34,987 nucleotides of DNA from an uncultured Eggerthellaceae bacterium (GCA_910588095.1 CAJUQH010000021.1:1-34987); one strand, 5' to 3'. Shown: positions 7,479-17,754, counted from the first letter of the stretch. The notes: generated by a model not told the origin, from the sequence alone. Numbers and translations are program-made.

Positions 7479-8030
7479 CTAGCCTTCGAGCGGCTGGCAC
7501 GCGCCATAGGCGCCGTGCTGCACGCACAGCAGCCCCTCCCAGGGCAGCAGCCGCCCGCGCTCGTCGCGCTGCTCCAAGGCAGTGCCCGCGCTCTCCACCG
7601 TGCCCACCACCAGCAGGTGGTCGCCCGTTTCCTGCACGCTCTCCACCGCGCACAGCTGCCAGCTCAGCGCCATCAGCGGCACCGGCACGCCATCTACCAC
7701 CTGGTGGGGCACCAGCGCGCCCTTGTCCGCCTTGTGCCCGGTGGAGCTGCCGCACAGCTCCACCAGCTGCACGGCGTCGGCCGTGGCGGGTAGCGTGCAC
7801 AGCGAGAAGCGCCCCGACTCGCGCAGCAGCCCCATGGTGTGCGACCGCGCGCGCAAGGCGATGGCTGTCATGGCAGGATCGTGGGAGACGGGCGTAGCCC
7901 ATATGATGGTGGCGAATCCCACCGCGCCGTCGGCGCCGCAAGCCCCGACGATGCAAGCCGGGCGCGGGTCGTGCAGCGCGGCCACGTCGCGGCCGGAAAC
8001 AGCGGCCATGCCCAGCGGCGGAACACTCAT
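7479..8030 (-). CDS. flavin reductase-like FMN-binding protein (flavoredoxin type)
   Basis: A 183-residue protein of the flavin reductase-like split-barrel family. Visible features are the N-terminal strand region with PACIVGACGADGAVGFATIIWATPVS written in family style, the central SHTMGLLRESGRFSLCTLP (the usual T-x-x-x-I-x-x-x-x-F-x-V segment), CGSSTGHKADK (the usual G-x-x-S-G-x-x-x-D-K-F, here without the F) and a C-terminal HLLVVGTVES strand. It probably binds FMN and moves electrons between a pyridine nucleotide and an acceptor; the substrate is unknown. I chose the ATG at 8030 because an earlier in-frame ATG at 8078 lies within the upstream padR gene. It follows padR by 22 bases, so the two are probably co-transcribed, and it converges on larC. 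Confidence 0.8.
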   Translation of the reverse strand: MSVPPLGMAAVSGRDVAALHDPRPACIVGACGADGAVGFATIIWATPVSHDPAMTAIALRARSHTMGLLRESGRFSLCTLPATADAVQLVELCGSSTGHKADKGALVPHQVVDGVPVPLMALSWQLCAVESVQETGDHLLVVGTVESAGTALEQRDERGRLLPWEGLLCVQHGAYGACQPLEG

Positions 8031-8052
8031 CGGCTCGCCCACGGTGCGGCGC

Positions 8053-8487
8053 CTACTCGTGGGAGCACTGCGGGGCATCGGGCACGTCGATGCCCAGCGC
8101 GCACGCGGCGCTTGCCCGCAGGTCCTGCAGCGTCAGCTGGTAGCAGGCCAGCGCGTCGATCCAACGGCGCAGGCAATGGCGCCCCTTGTCGGTGAGGGTG
8201 AACAGGCGCTTGGCCGAGCCTTCGGCCGGCGTGTCCCACTTGCTGGTTATGAGCCCGGTCTCCTCCATGCGCTTGAGCTGGCGGTAGATGCCCGTGGCAT
8301 CGGGCTTCTTGCCGCCGAACATGGGGGAGTCGGCTGCCTGCTGCACGATGATGTAGCCGTGCATGGGCTCGCCGGATTGGGCGAGCAGGGTCAAGATGGT
8401 GGGCTGGCTCAAGCGGTTGAGCGACTTGCCCAGCTCGGCGCACTCTTTCAGGTCCTCGTCAGACTTGGGATGGCAGCTGCTCCACAT
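8053..8487 (-). CDS. PadR-family transcriptional regulator
   Basis: A 144-residue regulator with the PadR winged-helix core: QPTILTLLAQSGEPMHGYII, GIYRQLKRMEETGLITSKW and RLFTLTDKGRHCLRRW, followed by a C-terminal dimerisation helix. The start is the ATG at 8487, which has AAGGAG six bases upstream on the minus strand; an ATG at 8508 lacks a site. The N-terminal tail (MWSSCHPK) and C-terminal tail (QCSHE) both carry Cys and His, so metal or redox sensing is possible; this is inference. It heads a two-gene unit with the flavin reductase-like gene, and PadR proteins often repress their own operons. Its neighbours are larC (convergent) and glmS (divergent), but no functional link is shown. Confidence 0.88.
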   Translation of the reverse strand: MWSSCHPKSDEDLKECAELGKSLNRLSQPTILTLLAQSGEPMHGYIIVQQAADSPMFGGKKPDATGIYRQLKRMEETGLITSKWDTPAEGSAKRLFTLTDKGRHCLRRWIDALACYQLTLQDLRASAACALGIDVPDAPQCSHE

Positions 8488-8567
8488 GGCGGGCTCCTTG
8501 GGGATCAAAGGGCGTGCCGACAGGCAACGCGGTAGTACCGCCCGCCGGCACGAGGTCTAAACACAGC

Positions 8568-8586
8568 GCAGGCCCGCAGGGCCTGC
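8568..8586. repeat. perfect 8-bp hairpin in the padR leader
   Basis: GCAGGCCC and GGGCCTGC flank a 3-base loop. It lacks a T-tract on either side, so it is more likely an mRNA leader hairpin or binding site than an intrinsic terminator. Confidence 0.5.
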
Positions 8587-8765
8587 AAACGGTATCATCT
8601 CATAACTATTGGCAAAGTGAAACTATTTCATCGGGCATGGGCTGCGCCTGCCAGCCGTGCGGAACGCGCCATCGCATCGCCGCTCGTGCCTTGCCCGGCC
8701 CTTCGGCAGCTGTGGACAAATGCCGCTCATCACCGCGCGCAGATGGCAAACCGCGCCGCTTCCCG

Positions 8766-8771
8766 TACAAT
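8766..8771 (+). promoter_or_regulatory. likely -10 box of glmS (TACAAT)
   Basis: TACAAT lies 79 bases before the glmS ATG. A weak -35 such as ATGGCA (8743-8748, 17-base spacing) or TGGCAA (8745-8750, 15-base spacing) can be read upstream. The leader contains GAAAGGA at about 8830-8836 as the ribosome binding site. No glmS ribozyme core was recognised in the leader. Confidence 0.5.
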
Positions 8772-8850
8772 AGTCCATCATGCGGAAGGGCGGCCGCCGG
8801 CATCGGCGTGCGCCCAGCTTCCCATCTTGAGAAAGGACGACGGCCAACCT

Positions 8851-10673
<1,823 letters not shown>

Positions 10674-10674
<1 letters not shown>

Positions 10675-11300
10675 TGGCCCTGCGGAAGGCGACCCAAGAG
10701 GCGCTGGCTACGGCCGGCGCCGTGCGCATGGCCGACGACCAGGTGGGCCTCGGGCTCGACGTGGTGGAGATAGCGCGCATGGAGCGCATCCTGGCCCGCA
10801 CGCCGTCGTTCGCTGCGAAGGTGTTCAGCGAGCAGGAGCGCGCCTACTGCGACGCCACGGCGCATCCGGCCACGCATTACGCCACGCGCTTCGCGGCCAA
10901 GGAGGCGGTGGTGAAGGCGCTCGGCAACGGGTTCTCCGGCGGCGTGGGCGTGCGCGACATCGAGGTGCGCCGCAACGCCAAGGGGCGTCCCTACGTGGTG
11001 CTGGCCGGGCGAGCGCGGACCATCGCCGACAGCATCGGCTTGCGGGAGATGCCCATCTCGCTGTCATTCACCCACGCCGAGGCCGTGGCCTGCGCCATGG
11101 CCATCACCGAGGGGGCGGTGGCCGCCAGCGAGAAGCGTGTGGATCCCATGGAGGAGCTGACGCGCCAGTTCAAGGACGCGCGCTCGATGCTCGACGAGCT
11201 GCCCGCCACCACGGTGGCCGAGAAGGGCGAGCCGGCCTACGTGCCGCCCTCGCAGCGCCCGGCGGAGGCGCCCTCCGAGCCCACGCTGTTCGAGGCCTAG
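10674..11300 (+). CDS. acpS: holo-[acyl-carrier-protein] synthase with C-terminal extension
   Basis: AcpS moves 4'-phosphopantetheine from CoA to acyl carrier protein, activating fatty acid synthesis. The catalytic core spans residues about 22-146, with VGLGLDVVEIARMERI (metal-binding Asp29) and TRFAAKEAVVKALG (Glu77), then SLSFTHAEAVACAMAI. The start overlaps the glmS stop as TAATG, which supports 10674; an alternative ATG is at 10728. AcpS is usually ~120-130 residues; this one has 208, with a hydrophilic tail of about 60 residues (PMEELTRQFKDARSMLDEL, then a Pro/Glu-rich end). The tail's role is unknown. Confidence 0.92.
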
Positions 11301-11308
11301 GGCGCGGT

Positions 11309-12247
11309 ATGGCCATGGCTGGTGACGCTGCGCAAGCTGCCCGTGCCGTTGCGCCCAGCCCTGAGGGGGCTGCGGCCGCTGGCGGCGACCCTTTCGCCAC
11401 CGAGGCGCTGCGCAGCCTGCTGCCCGTGCCATCCCCTGATGCCAACAAGTACTCCCGCGGCAAGCTGGTGCTCGTGGCTGGCAGCGCCGGCTACCCGGGC
11501 GCGGCGTGCCTGGCCGTGGCAGCTGCCGGGCGCATGGGCGCTGGTTACACCGAGGCGTTCTGCGCCGCCGAGACGCTGCCGGTGCTGCGCGCATGGCGCC
11601 CTTCGGCGGTGGCCCGCTGCTGGGATGCCTTCTCGGCCGAGGCGGTGAGCGAGGCTGCCCGGCGCCACCCGGTCGCCGTGGCCGCGGGGTCGGGCATGGC
11701 GGGCGCCGCCCCGCATGAGGTGGCGCTGGCGCTGAAGGTGCTGCGGCAGGTGGAAGCGCCGGTGCTGGCCGATGGCGGCGCGTTGGCGGTGCTGGCCACG
11801 GCCGAGGGCCGTGCGGCAGCGCAGCACCGGGCCGACAAGGGCTGGCCGCTCGTGCTGACGCCCCATGGCGGCGAGGCAGCGCGCCTTGCCCGCGGGGCGC
11901 GGGTGAGCGCGGAAGGCCCGCAGCAGCTCGCCGAGGCGCTGGCCGCAGCCTATGGCTGCACCGTGGTGCTGAAGGGCCCCGAGACCTTTGTGGCCCAGCC
12001 GGGCAGGGCAGCCATCATCATGGCCCACGGCACGCCCGCCCTGGCCAAGGCGGGCACGGGCGACGTGCTGGCGGGCACCGTGGGCGCGCTGCTGGCCCAA
12101 GGGCTCGCCCCGGCTGACGCCGCTGCGCTGGGCACGTGGCTCCACGCCGAGGCGGGGCGCATCGCTGCCGAGCGCCTGGGTGCCATCAGCGTCATGGCCG
12201 AGGATGTGGCCGAGGCGCTTCCGTTAGCCATCCAGGCGCTCGGGTAG
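11309..12247 (+). CDS. nnrD: ADP-dependent (S)-NAD(P)H-hydrate dehydratase
   Basis: NnrD repairs damaged NADH and NADPH by dehydrating the S-hydrate, with ADP or ATP consumption. The 312-residue protein has the ribokinase-like fold motifs: NKYSRGKLVLVAGSAGYPGA at 46-65 (equivalent to the HKG-x-x-G start), TPHGGEAARL at 184-193 and AGTGDVLAG at 248-256. A 30-residue Ala-rich N-terminus of no clear function precedes the core. The NnrE epimerase domain that is fused in many bacteria is absent, and no separate nnrE is in the window. It starts eight bases after acpS, completing a three-gene unit; an acpS-nnrD pairing is common in Gram-positive genomes. Confidence 0.9.
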   Translation: MAMAGDAAQAARAVAPSPEGAAAAGGDPFATEALRSLLPVPSPDANKYSRGKLVLVAGSAGYPGAACLAVAAAGRMGAGYTEAFCAAETLPVLRAWRPSAVARCWDAFSAEAVSEAARRHPVAVAAGSGMAGAAPHEVALALKVLRQVEAPVLADGGALAVLATAEGRAAAQHRADKGWPLVLTPHGGEAARLARGARVSAEGPQQLAEALAAAYGCTVVLKGPETFVAQPGRAAIIMAHGTPALAKAGTGDVLAGTVGALLAQGLAPADAAALGTWLHAEAGRIAAERLGAISVMAEDVAEALPLAIQALG

Positions 12248-12419
12248 GCGCGGCCCATGGAGCAAGCCTGCATGGCCCACGCGCTCCGACCTTGCCTTCC
12301 TCGCCTCGTCGAGGTCGCACCTTTCCGCTGCCTTTCGCGCATCTTACCGTTTCCTGACGCCGCCACCGCACCGGCCGTGGCGTTGCCGCGCGCACCCTAC
12401 ACTTTATCCGTCAGTAGAG

Positions 12420-12439
12420 CCGGGGCCCTTGCGCCCCGG
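12420..12439 (+). repeat. leader hairpin upstream of the HdeD-like gene
   Basis: CCGGGGC and GCCCCGG pair around CCTTGC. There is no following T-tract. It lies 26 bases before the start of the HdeD-like gene and just upstream of its ribosome binding site. Confidence 0.4.
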
Positions 12440-12464
12440 GATGACCGAAAGGGGAGTGATCGTC

Positions 12465-13010
12465 ATGCAGACGACGACCGAACGCGATTGGGGCCTGGTG
12501 CTGGGCGGCATCGCCCTGGCCATCGCTGGCCTGGTGCTCATGTTCTGGCCCGGCCTCACCATGGTGACGCTGGCCACGGTGGCAGGCATCATGTTCATAG
12601 CCGCTGGCGTGGTGGACGCCATCAACATGTTCCGCTTCCGCCATGTGAAGGGCATATCGGCGTGGGCGGTCATCAACGCCCTGTGCAACTTCATCCTGGG
12701 CGTGCTGTTCCTCATCCATCCCATCACCGGCGCGGTGGTGCTGGCATGGTTCGTGGGTGCGTTCGTCATCGCCTACGGCGTGTTCGCCATCACGGCGGCC
12801 ATCGGGCTGCGCAAGTCAGGCGTGAGCTGGGGTTGGATGCTGTGCAACGGCATCGTGTCCGTCATCTGCGGCGCCGGGTTCTTCTTCCTGCCCGAGATGA
12901 TCGTCTACTTCGTGGCGTTCTTCCTCATCATGCGCGGCGTGACCATGGCGGTCTACGGCGCCACGGCGCCGCAGGCGCTCTCGGGGGGCCTTTTCGGCAT
13001 GCGTCCCTAG
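12465..13010 (+). CDS. HdeD-like DUF308 membrane protein
   Basis: A 181-residue integral membrane protein with about six transmembrane helices arranged as repeated pairs, for example LVLGGIALAIAGLVLMFWPG and VVLAWFVGAFVIAYGVFAI. The pattern of a helix ending in W/L-P-G followed by a short loop and a second helix is typical of the HdeD/DUF308 family, linked to acid stress in enterobacteria; the role in Actinobacteria is not known. The ATG at 12465 is supported by AAAGGGGAG at 12448-12456; upstream in-frame TTG and ATG codons overlap the leader hairpin and are less likely. It sits alone between nnrD and ligA. A TACACT at 12398-12403 is a possible -10 box. Confidence 0.85.
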   Translation: MQTTTERDWGLVLGGIALAIAGLVLMFWPGLTMVTLATVAGIMFIAAGVVDAINMFRFRHVKGISAWAVINALCNFILGVLFLIHPITGAVVLAWFVGAFVIAYGVFAITAAIGLRKSGVSWGWMLCNGIVSVICGAGFFFLPEMIVYFVAFFLIMRGVTMAVYGATAPQALSGGLFGMRP

Positions 13011-13020
13011 GGGCTTGAAC

Positions 13021-13026
13021 TATAAT
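13021..13026 (+). promoter_or_regulatory. -10 box of ligA; implies a leaderless transcript
   Basis: A perfect TATAAT ends eight bases before the ligA ATG at 13035. No ribosome binding site lies between them, so transcription should begin at or within a base or two of the start codon. No -35 box is recognisable. Confidence 0.6.
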
Positions 13027-13034
13027 ATGGTCCT

Positions 13035-15176
13035 ATGACCACCGAGCAACAGAGCCTCCTTGACGAGAAGGCGCGCGCAGCGGCAACGAGCGATGCAGCT
13101 GCGCGCGTCGCTGCGCTGCGCAAGGAGATAGAGCACCACACCTACCAGTACTACGCGCTGGACGACCCCCAGATATCCGACGGCGCCTTCGATTCGCTCA
13201 TGCGCGAGCTGCGCGAGCTGGAGGCGCTTCATCCCGAGCTGGTGGATTCGGCGAGCCCCACCCAGCGGGTGGGCGGCTACGTGGGCGAGCAGTTCGTGCC
13301 CGTCGACCACGCGAGCCGCATGTACTCGCTCGACAACGCCATGGACCTCGACGAGCTGGCCGCTTGGGCCGAGCGCGTGGAGAAGGCCCTTGGCGAGCTG
13401 CCGCCGCTGTGCTGCGAGCTGAAGATAGACGGCTCGTCCATCGCGCTCACCTACGACCAAGGCGTGCTCGTGCGCGCCGCCACGCGCGGCAACGGCACTA
13501 CCGGCGAGGACGTGACCGCCAACATGCGCACCGTGCGCGACGTGCCGCTGGCCCTGCGCGAGCAGGCTCGCGGGGCCGTGCGCCGCCCCGGCACCCCGCT
13601 GGAGCTGCGCGGCGAGGTGTACATGCCCAAGCGCAGCTTCGAGGCGCTCAACCGCGCTGCCGTGGACAACGGCAAGGCGCCCTTCGCCAATCCGCGCAAC
13701 GCCGCGGCGGGATCGCTGCGCCAGAAGGACCCTAAGGTAACCGCCGGGCGCGACCTGGCCACGTTCATCTACGCCACGGCCGACGATGCCGCGCTGACGG
13801 TGGAGGGCCAGTGGGATTTGCTGCAATGGCTGCGCGAGGCGGGCTTCCATGTGAACCCTGACGTGGCGCTGTGCACGAGCCTCGACGAGGTGTTCGGCTT
13901 CTGCCGCGCGTCCATGGACCGTCGCGAAGAGCTGCCCTATGAGATAGACGGCGTGGTGGTGAAGGTGGATTCCTTCGCGCTTCAGGAGCGCATGGGCTTC
14001 ACGGCCCGCGCGCCGCGATGGGCCATCGCGTTCAAGTTCCCGCCTGAGGAGAAGACCACCATCCTGCGCGACATAACCGTGCAGGTGGGCCGCACCGGCG
14101 CGCTGACCCCGGTGGCCGAGATGGAGCCGGTGACCGTGGCGGGCTCGACCGTGGCCCGCGCCACGCTGCACAACGTGGACGAGGTGCATCGCAAGGACGT
14201 GCGCGTGGGCGACACGGTGGTGGTGCGCAAGGCCGGCGACGTGATACCCGAGGTCGTGGGCCCGGTGCTGGCCCTGCGCCCCGACGATGCCTTGGTGTGG
14301 GAGATGCCGCATGAGTGCCCGAGCTGCGGCAGCCCCGTGGTGCGCGAGGAGGGAGAGGCAGCCTACCGCTGCATCTCCATCGACTGCCCGGCGCAGTCGC
14401 TCGAGCGGCTGCTGCATTGGACGAGCCGAGGCGCGCTGGACATCGAGGGCATGGGCCACGAGATAGTGGGCTGGCTCAACGAGCAGGGGCGCCTGGTGGA
14501 CGTGGCCGACTTCTACACGCTCACCGAAGACGAGCTGGCGGCTGTAGTCACCCACCGCGTCAACGGCGAGGGCGAGTACCTGCCGCTGGGCTACGTATTC
14601 GCGAAGAAGCTCATGGCGGCCATCGACGGCTCGCGCCAGCAGCCCTTCGCGCGCGTGCTGTTCGGCCTGGGCATCCGCCATGTGGGCAAGACCGTGGCCG
14701 AGACGCTGGCGCAAGCGTTCCCCGACATCGACCGGCTCATCAGCGCCACCGAGGAAGAGCTCTCGGCCGTGGATGGCATCGGCCCGAAGATCGCGTGCTC
14801 CATCGTGGCGTTCTTCGCCACCAAGGACAACCTGGAGGTGGTGGAGCGGCTGCGCGGCGCCGGGGTGCGCCTCGTGGCCGACGACGATGCCGAGGCGCTG
14901 CCGCAGAACCTGACGGGCATCACCTTCGTGCTGACGGGCGCGCTGTCGTCCATGACCCGTGACGAGGCCGGAGCTCGGCTGAAGGCGCTCGGGGCCAAGG
15001 TGTCGGGCAGCGTGTCGAAGAAGACGGGTTACGTGGTGGCCGGCGAGGATGCCGGCTCGAAATACGACAAGGCCGTGGCGCTGGGGGTGCCGGTGCTCGA
15101 CGAGCCGCAGCTCGAGGCGCTGCTGGCAGCTGAGGGCGACCTGGCGGTGCTGGAAGGGGCCGGCGCCGGGCGCTAG
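13035..15176 (+). CDS. ligA: NAD-dependent DNA ligase LigA
   Basis: LigA seals nicks in replication and repair using NAD+. The 713-residue protein has all family domains. The Ia domain contains YYALDDPQISDGAFDSLMREL. The adenylation domain has the nucleophile Lys130 in ELKIDGSS, with TRGNGTTGEDVT and GEVYMPKRSF. The OB fold contains VGRTGALTPVAEMEPV. The Cys4 zinc finger is CPSC...C...C near residues 428-455. Helix-hairpin-helix repeats include LGIRHVGKTVAETLA and VDGIGPKIA. A C-terminal BRCT domain begins near ITFVLTGAL. The length is slightly above average. The start has no ribosome binding site but follows a perfect TATAAT by eight bases. Confidence 0.97.
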   Translation: MTTEQQSLLDEKARAAATSDAAARVAALRKEIEHHTYQYYALDDPQISDGAFDSLMRELRELEALHPELVDSASPTQRVGGYVGEQFVPVDHASRMYSLDNAMDLDELAAWAERVEKALGELPPLCCELKIDGSSIALTYDQGVLVRAATRGNGTTGEDVTANMRTVRDVPLALREQARGAVRRPGTPLELRGEVYMPKRSFEALNRAAVDNGKAPFANPRNAAAGSLRQKDPKVTAGRDLATFIYATADDAALTVEGQWDLLQWLREAGFHVNPDVALCTSLDEVFGFCRASMDRREELPYEIDGVVVKVDSFALQERMGFTARAPRWAIAFKFPPEEKTTILRDITVQVGRTGALTPVAEMEPVTVAGSTVARATLHNVDEVHRKDVRVGDTVVVRKAGDVIPEVVGPVLALRPDDALVWEMPHECPSCGSPVVREEGEAAYRCISIDCPAQSLERLLHWTSRGALDIEGMGHEIVGWLNEQGRLVDVADFYTLTEDELAAVVTHRVNGEGEYLPLGYVFAKKLMAAIDGSRQQPFARVLFGLGIRHVGKTVAETLAQAFPDIDRLISATEEELSAVDGIGPKIACSIVAFFATKDNLEVVERLRGAGVRLVADDDAEALPQNLTGITFVLTGALSSMTRDEAGARLKALGAKVSGSVSKKTGYVVAGEDAGSKYDKAVALGVPVLDEPQLEALLAAEGDLAVLEGAGAGR

Positions 15177-15271
15177 GCGCAGCGGCGCGGCATGCGGCCG
15201 CGGGCCCCTAGCAGCCCAGCGCGCTGATCGGGCGCGCACGGGCCGAGACCAAGGAAAGGGGCGTTTCTGCC

Positions 15272-16192
15272 ATGGGGTTCTTCGATCGCATCAGCGAGGG
15301 CCTGAGCCGCTCGCGCGACAAGTTCAAGGAGTCGATGAACGTCCTGCTCGACCGCGGGCCCGACCTCGACGAGGAGTTCTGGGACGGCCTGGAGGAGACG
15401 CTCATATTGAGCGACATAGGCGGCCAGGCGGCCTTCCGCATCGTGGAGAACTTGCGCGACGAGGCCACGCGCAAGGCGCTGCCCGACGCCTATGCCGTGC
15501 TCGACGCCCTGAACGACCAGATAGCATCCACCTTCGCCGAGGGCGGCCAAGACGTGCTTGGCGGCGAGCAGGCCGTCGTGCTGTTCGTGGGCATCAACGG
15601 CACCGGCAAGACCACCACCGTGGGTAAGATAGCCAAGGAGGCGTCCGACGCGGGCCGCCATGTGCTGCTGGGCTCGGCCGACACGTTCCGCGCCGCGGCC
15701 ATCGAGCAGCTGGAGGTGTGGGCCGGCCGCGCCGGGGTCGAGATGGTCACCCGCGAGCGCGGCAGCGACCCGGCCAGCGTCTGCTATGACACCATTGAGC
15801 GTGCCGAGGCCACCGGGGCCGACCTGGTGCTCATCGACACCGCCGGGCGCCTGCACACCTCTGACGACCTCATGCGCGAGCTGCAGAAGGTGGTGGGCGT
15901 CGTGCGCAAGCGCGCGAACGCGCCCGTGTACACGGTGCTGGTCATCGACGCCACCACTGGCCAGAACGGCCTGGCCCAGGCTCGCGAGTTCGACCGCGCC
16001 CTCGACCTGGACGCGCTCATCGTCACCAAGCTGGACGGCACCGCAAAGGGGGGCATCGCGCTGGCCATATCCCATGAGCTGGGGCTGCCCATCATCAAGG
16101 TGGGCGTGGGCGAGGCCATCGACGACCTGCGCGACTTCGACGCACCCAGCTTCGCCCGTGCCTTCGTGGGCGCCTTCGACGAGCGCGAGTAG
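15272..16192 (+). CDS. ftsY: signal recognition particle receptor FtsY
   Basis: FtsY is the membrane-associated GTPase that receives the Ffh-ribosome complex at the translocon. The 306-residue protein has the N and G domains: the N-terminal four-helix part, G1 GINGTGKTT at 107-115, SADTFRAAAIEQLEVW, DTAGRLHTSDDLMREL, and TKLDGTAKGGIAL, followed by GVGEAIDDLRDF. The long acidic A domain of E. coli FtsY is absent, leaving only a short amphipathic N-terminus (MGFFDRISEGLSRSRDKF) for membrane contact, as is common in Gram-positives. A good AAGGAAAGGGG ribosome binding site precedes the ATG. smc, a frequent partner of ftsY, is not next to it. Confidence 0.96.
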   Translation: MGFFDRISEGLSRSRDKFKESMNVLLDRGPDLDEEFWDGLEETLILSDIGGQAAFRIVENLRDEATRKALPDAYAVLDALNDQIASTFAEGGQDVLGGEQAVVLFVGINGTGKTTTVGKIAKEASDAGRHVLLGSADTFRAAAIEQLEVWAGRAGVEMVTRERGSDPASVCYDTIERAEATGADLVLIDTAGRLHTSDDLMRELQKVVGVVRKRANAPVYTVLVIDATTGQNGLAQAREFDRALDLDALIVTKLDGTAKGGIALAISHELGLPIIKVGVGEAIDDLRDFDAPSFARAFVGAFDERE

Positions 16193-16356
16193 GGGTAGCG
16201 GCGCCGATGCCGTGCGCCCTTGCGATGCCCTTTGCGAGCGCGCGGCGGTATGAGAAACCAACAACCTGTTCCGATTCCCCCTAATCTCTGTTTATGGACT
16301 GCCGTCCTCGCAGCTGGCAGCATTGATGTCAGTGGAATGACGAGGATAGGGGAGTC

Positions 16357-17679
16357 ATGGAAAAGCTCGCTCGATTCGGCGTCGAAGGGCGCCAGCTCAC
16401 GCCCAAGGAAAGGTGGCTGTGCTTCGCGGCACTGTTCTTCCTGGGCTTCACCGCTACGTTCAACCAGTTCAAGGTAGCGCCTGCGATCCAGTACATAGGC
16501 ACCGACCTGGGCATGTCGGTGGACATGCTCAGCCAGATCATGGGCGTGTTCTCCATAGCGGGGATGATACTGGCCTTTCCTGGCATGTGGGTCATGCAGC
16601 GCTGCGGCGTCAAGTCGTCCATCGTGACCACCGCCTGCATACAGCTCGTCGGGTCGCTCATATGCGCCTTCTCGAGCAGCGCCGCCATGTTCCTGATCGG
16701 CAGGACGCTTGAGGGCGTGGCCTACGGACTCATATGCGTCATCGGCCCTAACATCATGCCGAGGCTTTTCCCCTTGAAGAACCAGGGCACATGCATGGGC
16801 ATATGGTCGCAATGGACCCCGATGGGCGTGGTCATAGCGTTCTTCACCGCCCCGCTCATCTACAGCGCTGCCGGCGGCGCCGCGGTGGCGTTCTCCTGGC
16901 AGCCCATATGGTACGTGTCAATCGCCCTCGAGGCCGTCTCCATCGCCTGGCTCATGCTCTCCTGCAAGATGCCCGCGGTGCCCGAGAACGAGCTCGTCGA
17001 CAGTGATCCGACGCGGCGCAAGGCCCCAGGTCGCAACTACATGGCCGCTGGCATACTGGTCTGCGCCGTGTTCTTCGTGTGGGTGTACGTCTACGTGGCT
17101 AACATCAACACGCTCTACCCGACGTTCCTGCAGAACGCCAAGGGCCTGGACGTGTTCGACTCGTCCATGCTGCCGAATTGGACCGCCATGATCACCATAC
17201 CCTTGGGCATCGTCGCCGGCATACTGGCCGATCGGTTCTCGTTCCGCAAGTGGATGGTGGTGGTCGGCTACCTCATCGTGGCCGCGTGCGTGTTCTTTTT
17301 CTTCTACACGCCGGGCTCCGACATGACCGGCCCCTGGGCTGGCTGCATCCTCATGGGCCTTGCTGGCGCGTTCGTCCCGACGGGCACGAGGGCCGTGGCG
17401 CCCGTCCTGGTTCCCGAGCCGAAGAAGACCGACCTCGTGCTGGCCACCATGGCCTTCGCGACGGGCTTGGCCCAGGTGGTGGGCGGCTACGTGGTGTCGC
17501 CGCTGGTCACCTCGCTCGGCTATCAGGCCAACGCGCAGATGGTCCTGGCCCCGATGGCGCTGGTGGCCGCCCTGCTGGTCGCCCTGTTCGTCAAGTCCGA
17601 CCGCTCCGTCACCCGCGTCCGCGCCCAAGAGGCTGCGGCTGATGGCGAGGCGCACGTTGCCGGGGAGCTGACGTCGTAG
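16357..17679 (+). CDS. MFS transporter of the hydroxytransferase island
   Basis: A 440-residue major facilitator superfamily carrier with about 12 hydrophobic helices and a charged middle loop (residues ~205-228). The loop between helices 8 and 9 keeps motif A-like GILADRFSFRKW; the first-half counterpart is degenerate (WVMQRCGVKSS). The first helix contains LCFAALFFLGFTATFNQFKVAP. Carriers of this type lie beside catechol dehydroxylase and related Mo-enzyme genes in gut Eggerthellaceae, so a role in moving the enzyme's substrate or product is likely; the substrate is not readable from sequence. The gene lies 75 bases before the large subunit, with a strong hairpin in the gap, and is probably in one unit with it. 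The ATG is preceded by GAGGATAGGGGAG. Confidence 0.85.
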   Translation: MEKLARFGVEGRQLTPKERWLCFAALFFLGFTATFNQFKVAPAIQYIGTDLGMSVDMLSQIMGVFSIAGMILAFPGMWVMQRCGVKSSIVTTACIQLVGSLICAFSSSAAMFLIGRTLEGVAYGLICVIGPNIMPRLFPLKNQGTCMGIWSQWTPMGVVIAFFTAPLIYSAAGGAAVAFSWQPIWYVSIALEAVSIAWLMLSCKMPAVPENELVDSDPTRRKAPGRNYMAAGILVCAVFFVWVYVYVANINTLYPTFLQNAKGLDVFDSSMLPNWTAMITIPLGIVAGILADRFSFRKWMVVVGYLIVAACVFFFFYTPGSDMTGPWAGCILMGLAGAFVPTGTRAVAPVLVPEPKKTDLVLATMAFATGLAQVVGGYVVSPLVTSLGYQANAQMVLAPMALVAALLVALFVKSDRSVTRVRAQEAAADGEAHVAGELTS

Positions 17680-17706
17680 CGCGAGCCGATCCGAGCCGCG
17701 CGCAAA

Positions 17707-17726
17707 GGCCAGGGGAGGCCCTGGCC
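17707..17726 (+). repeat. intercistronic hairpin between MFS gene and large subunit gene
   Basis: GGCCAGGG and CCCTGGCC pair perfectly around GAGG. There is no T-tract. It probably stabilises the message or sets the transporter-to-enzyme ratio rather than ending transcription. Confidence 0.5.
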
Positions 17727-17754
17727 CCAACATCTTCGAGAGAGGAACCGCAAA

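Larger units (their letters stand above)
8488..8850. other. divergent regulatory region between padR and glmS
   Basis: No gene is seen in these 363 bases. On the minus strand a padR promoter can be proposed: TTTCAC, 17 bases, GATGAT, reading through 8630-8590. On the plus strand the segment 8602-8630 carries AACTATT twice, ten bases apart, overlapping that promoter and a candidate PadR site. At 8568-8586 GCAGGCCC pairs perfectly with GGGCCTGC around a GCA loop, in the padR leader. Closer to glmS, TACAAT at 8766-8771 is the likely -10 box. Confidence 0.5.

Noticed and set aside
8617..8850. A 78-residue N-terminal extension of GlmS in the open frame upstream of 8851.
   Set aside because: GlmS must begin Met-Cys-Gly so that the cysteine becomes N-terminal; the promoter also lies in that stretch.
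16205..16286. Direct repeat CGATGCC (16205-16211 and 16223-16229) and the short dyad GATT-CCCCCT-AATC (16273-16286) upstream of the MFS gene as possible regulator sites.
   Set aside because: Too short and too unlike the dyad at 22739-22775 to claim a shared operator.
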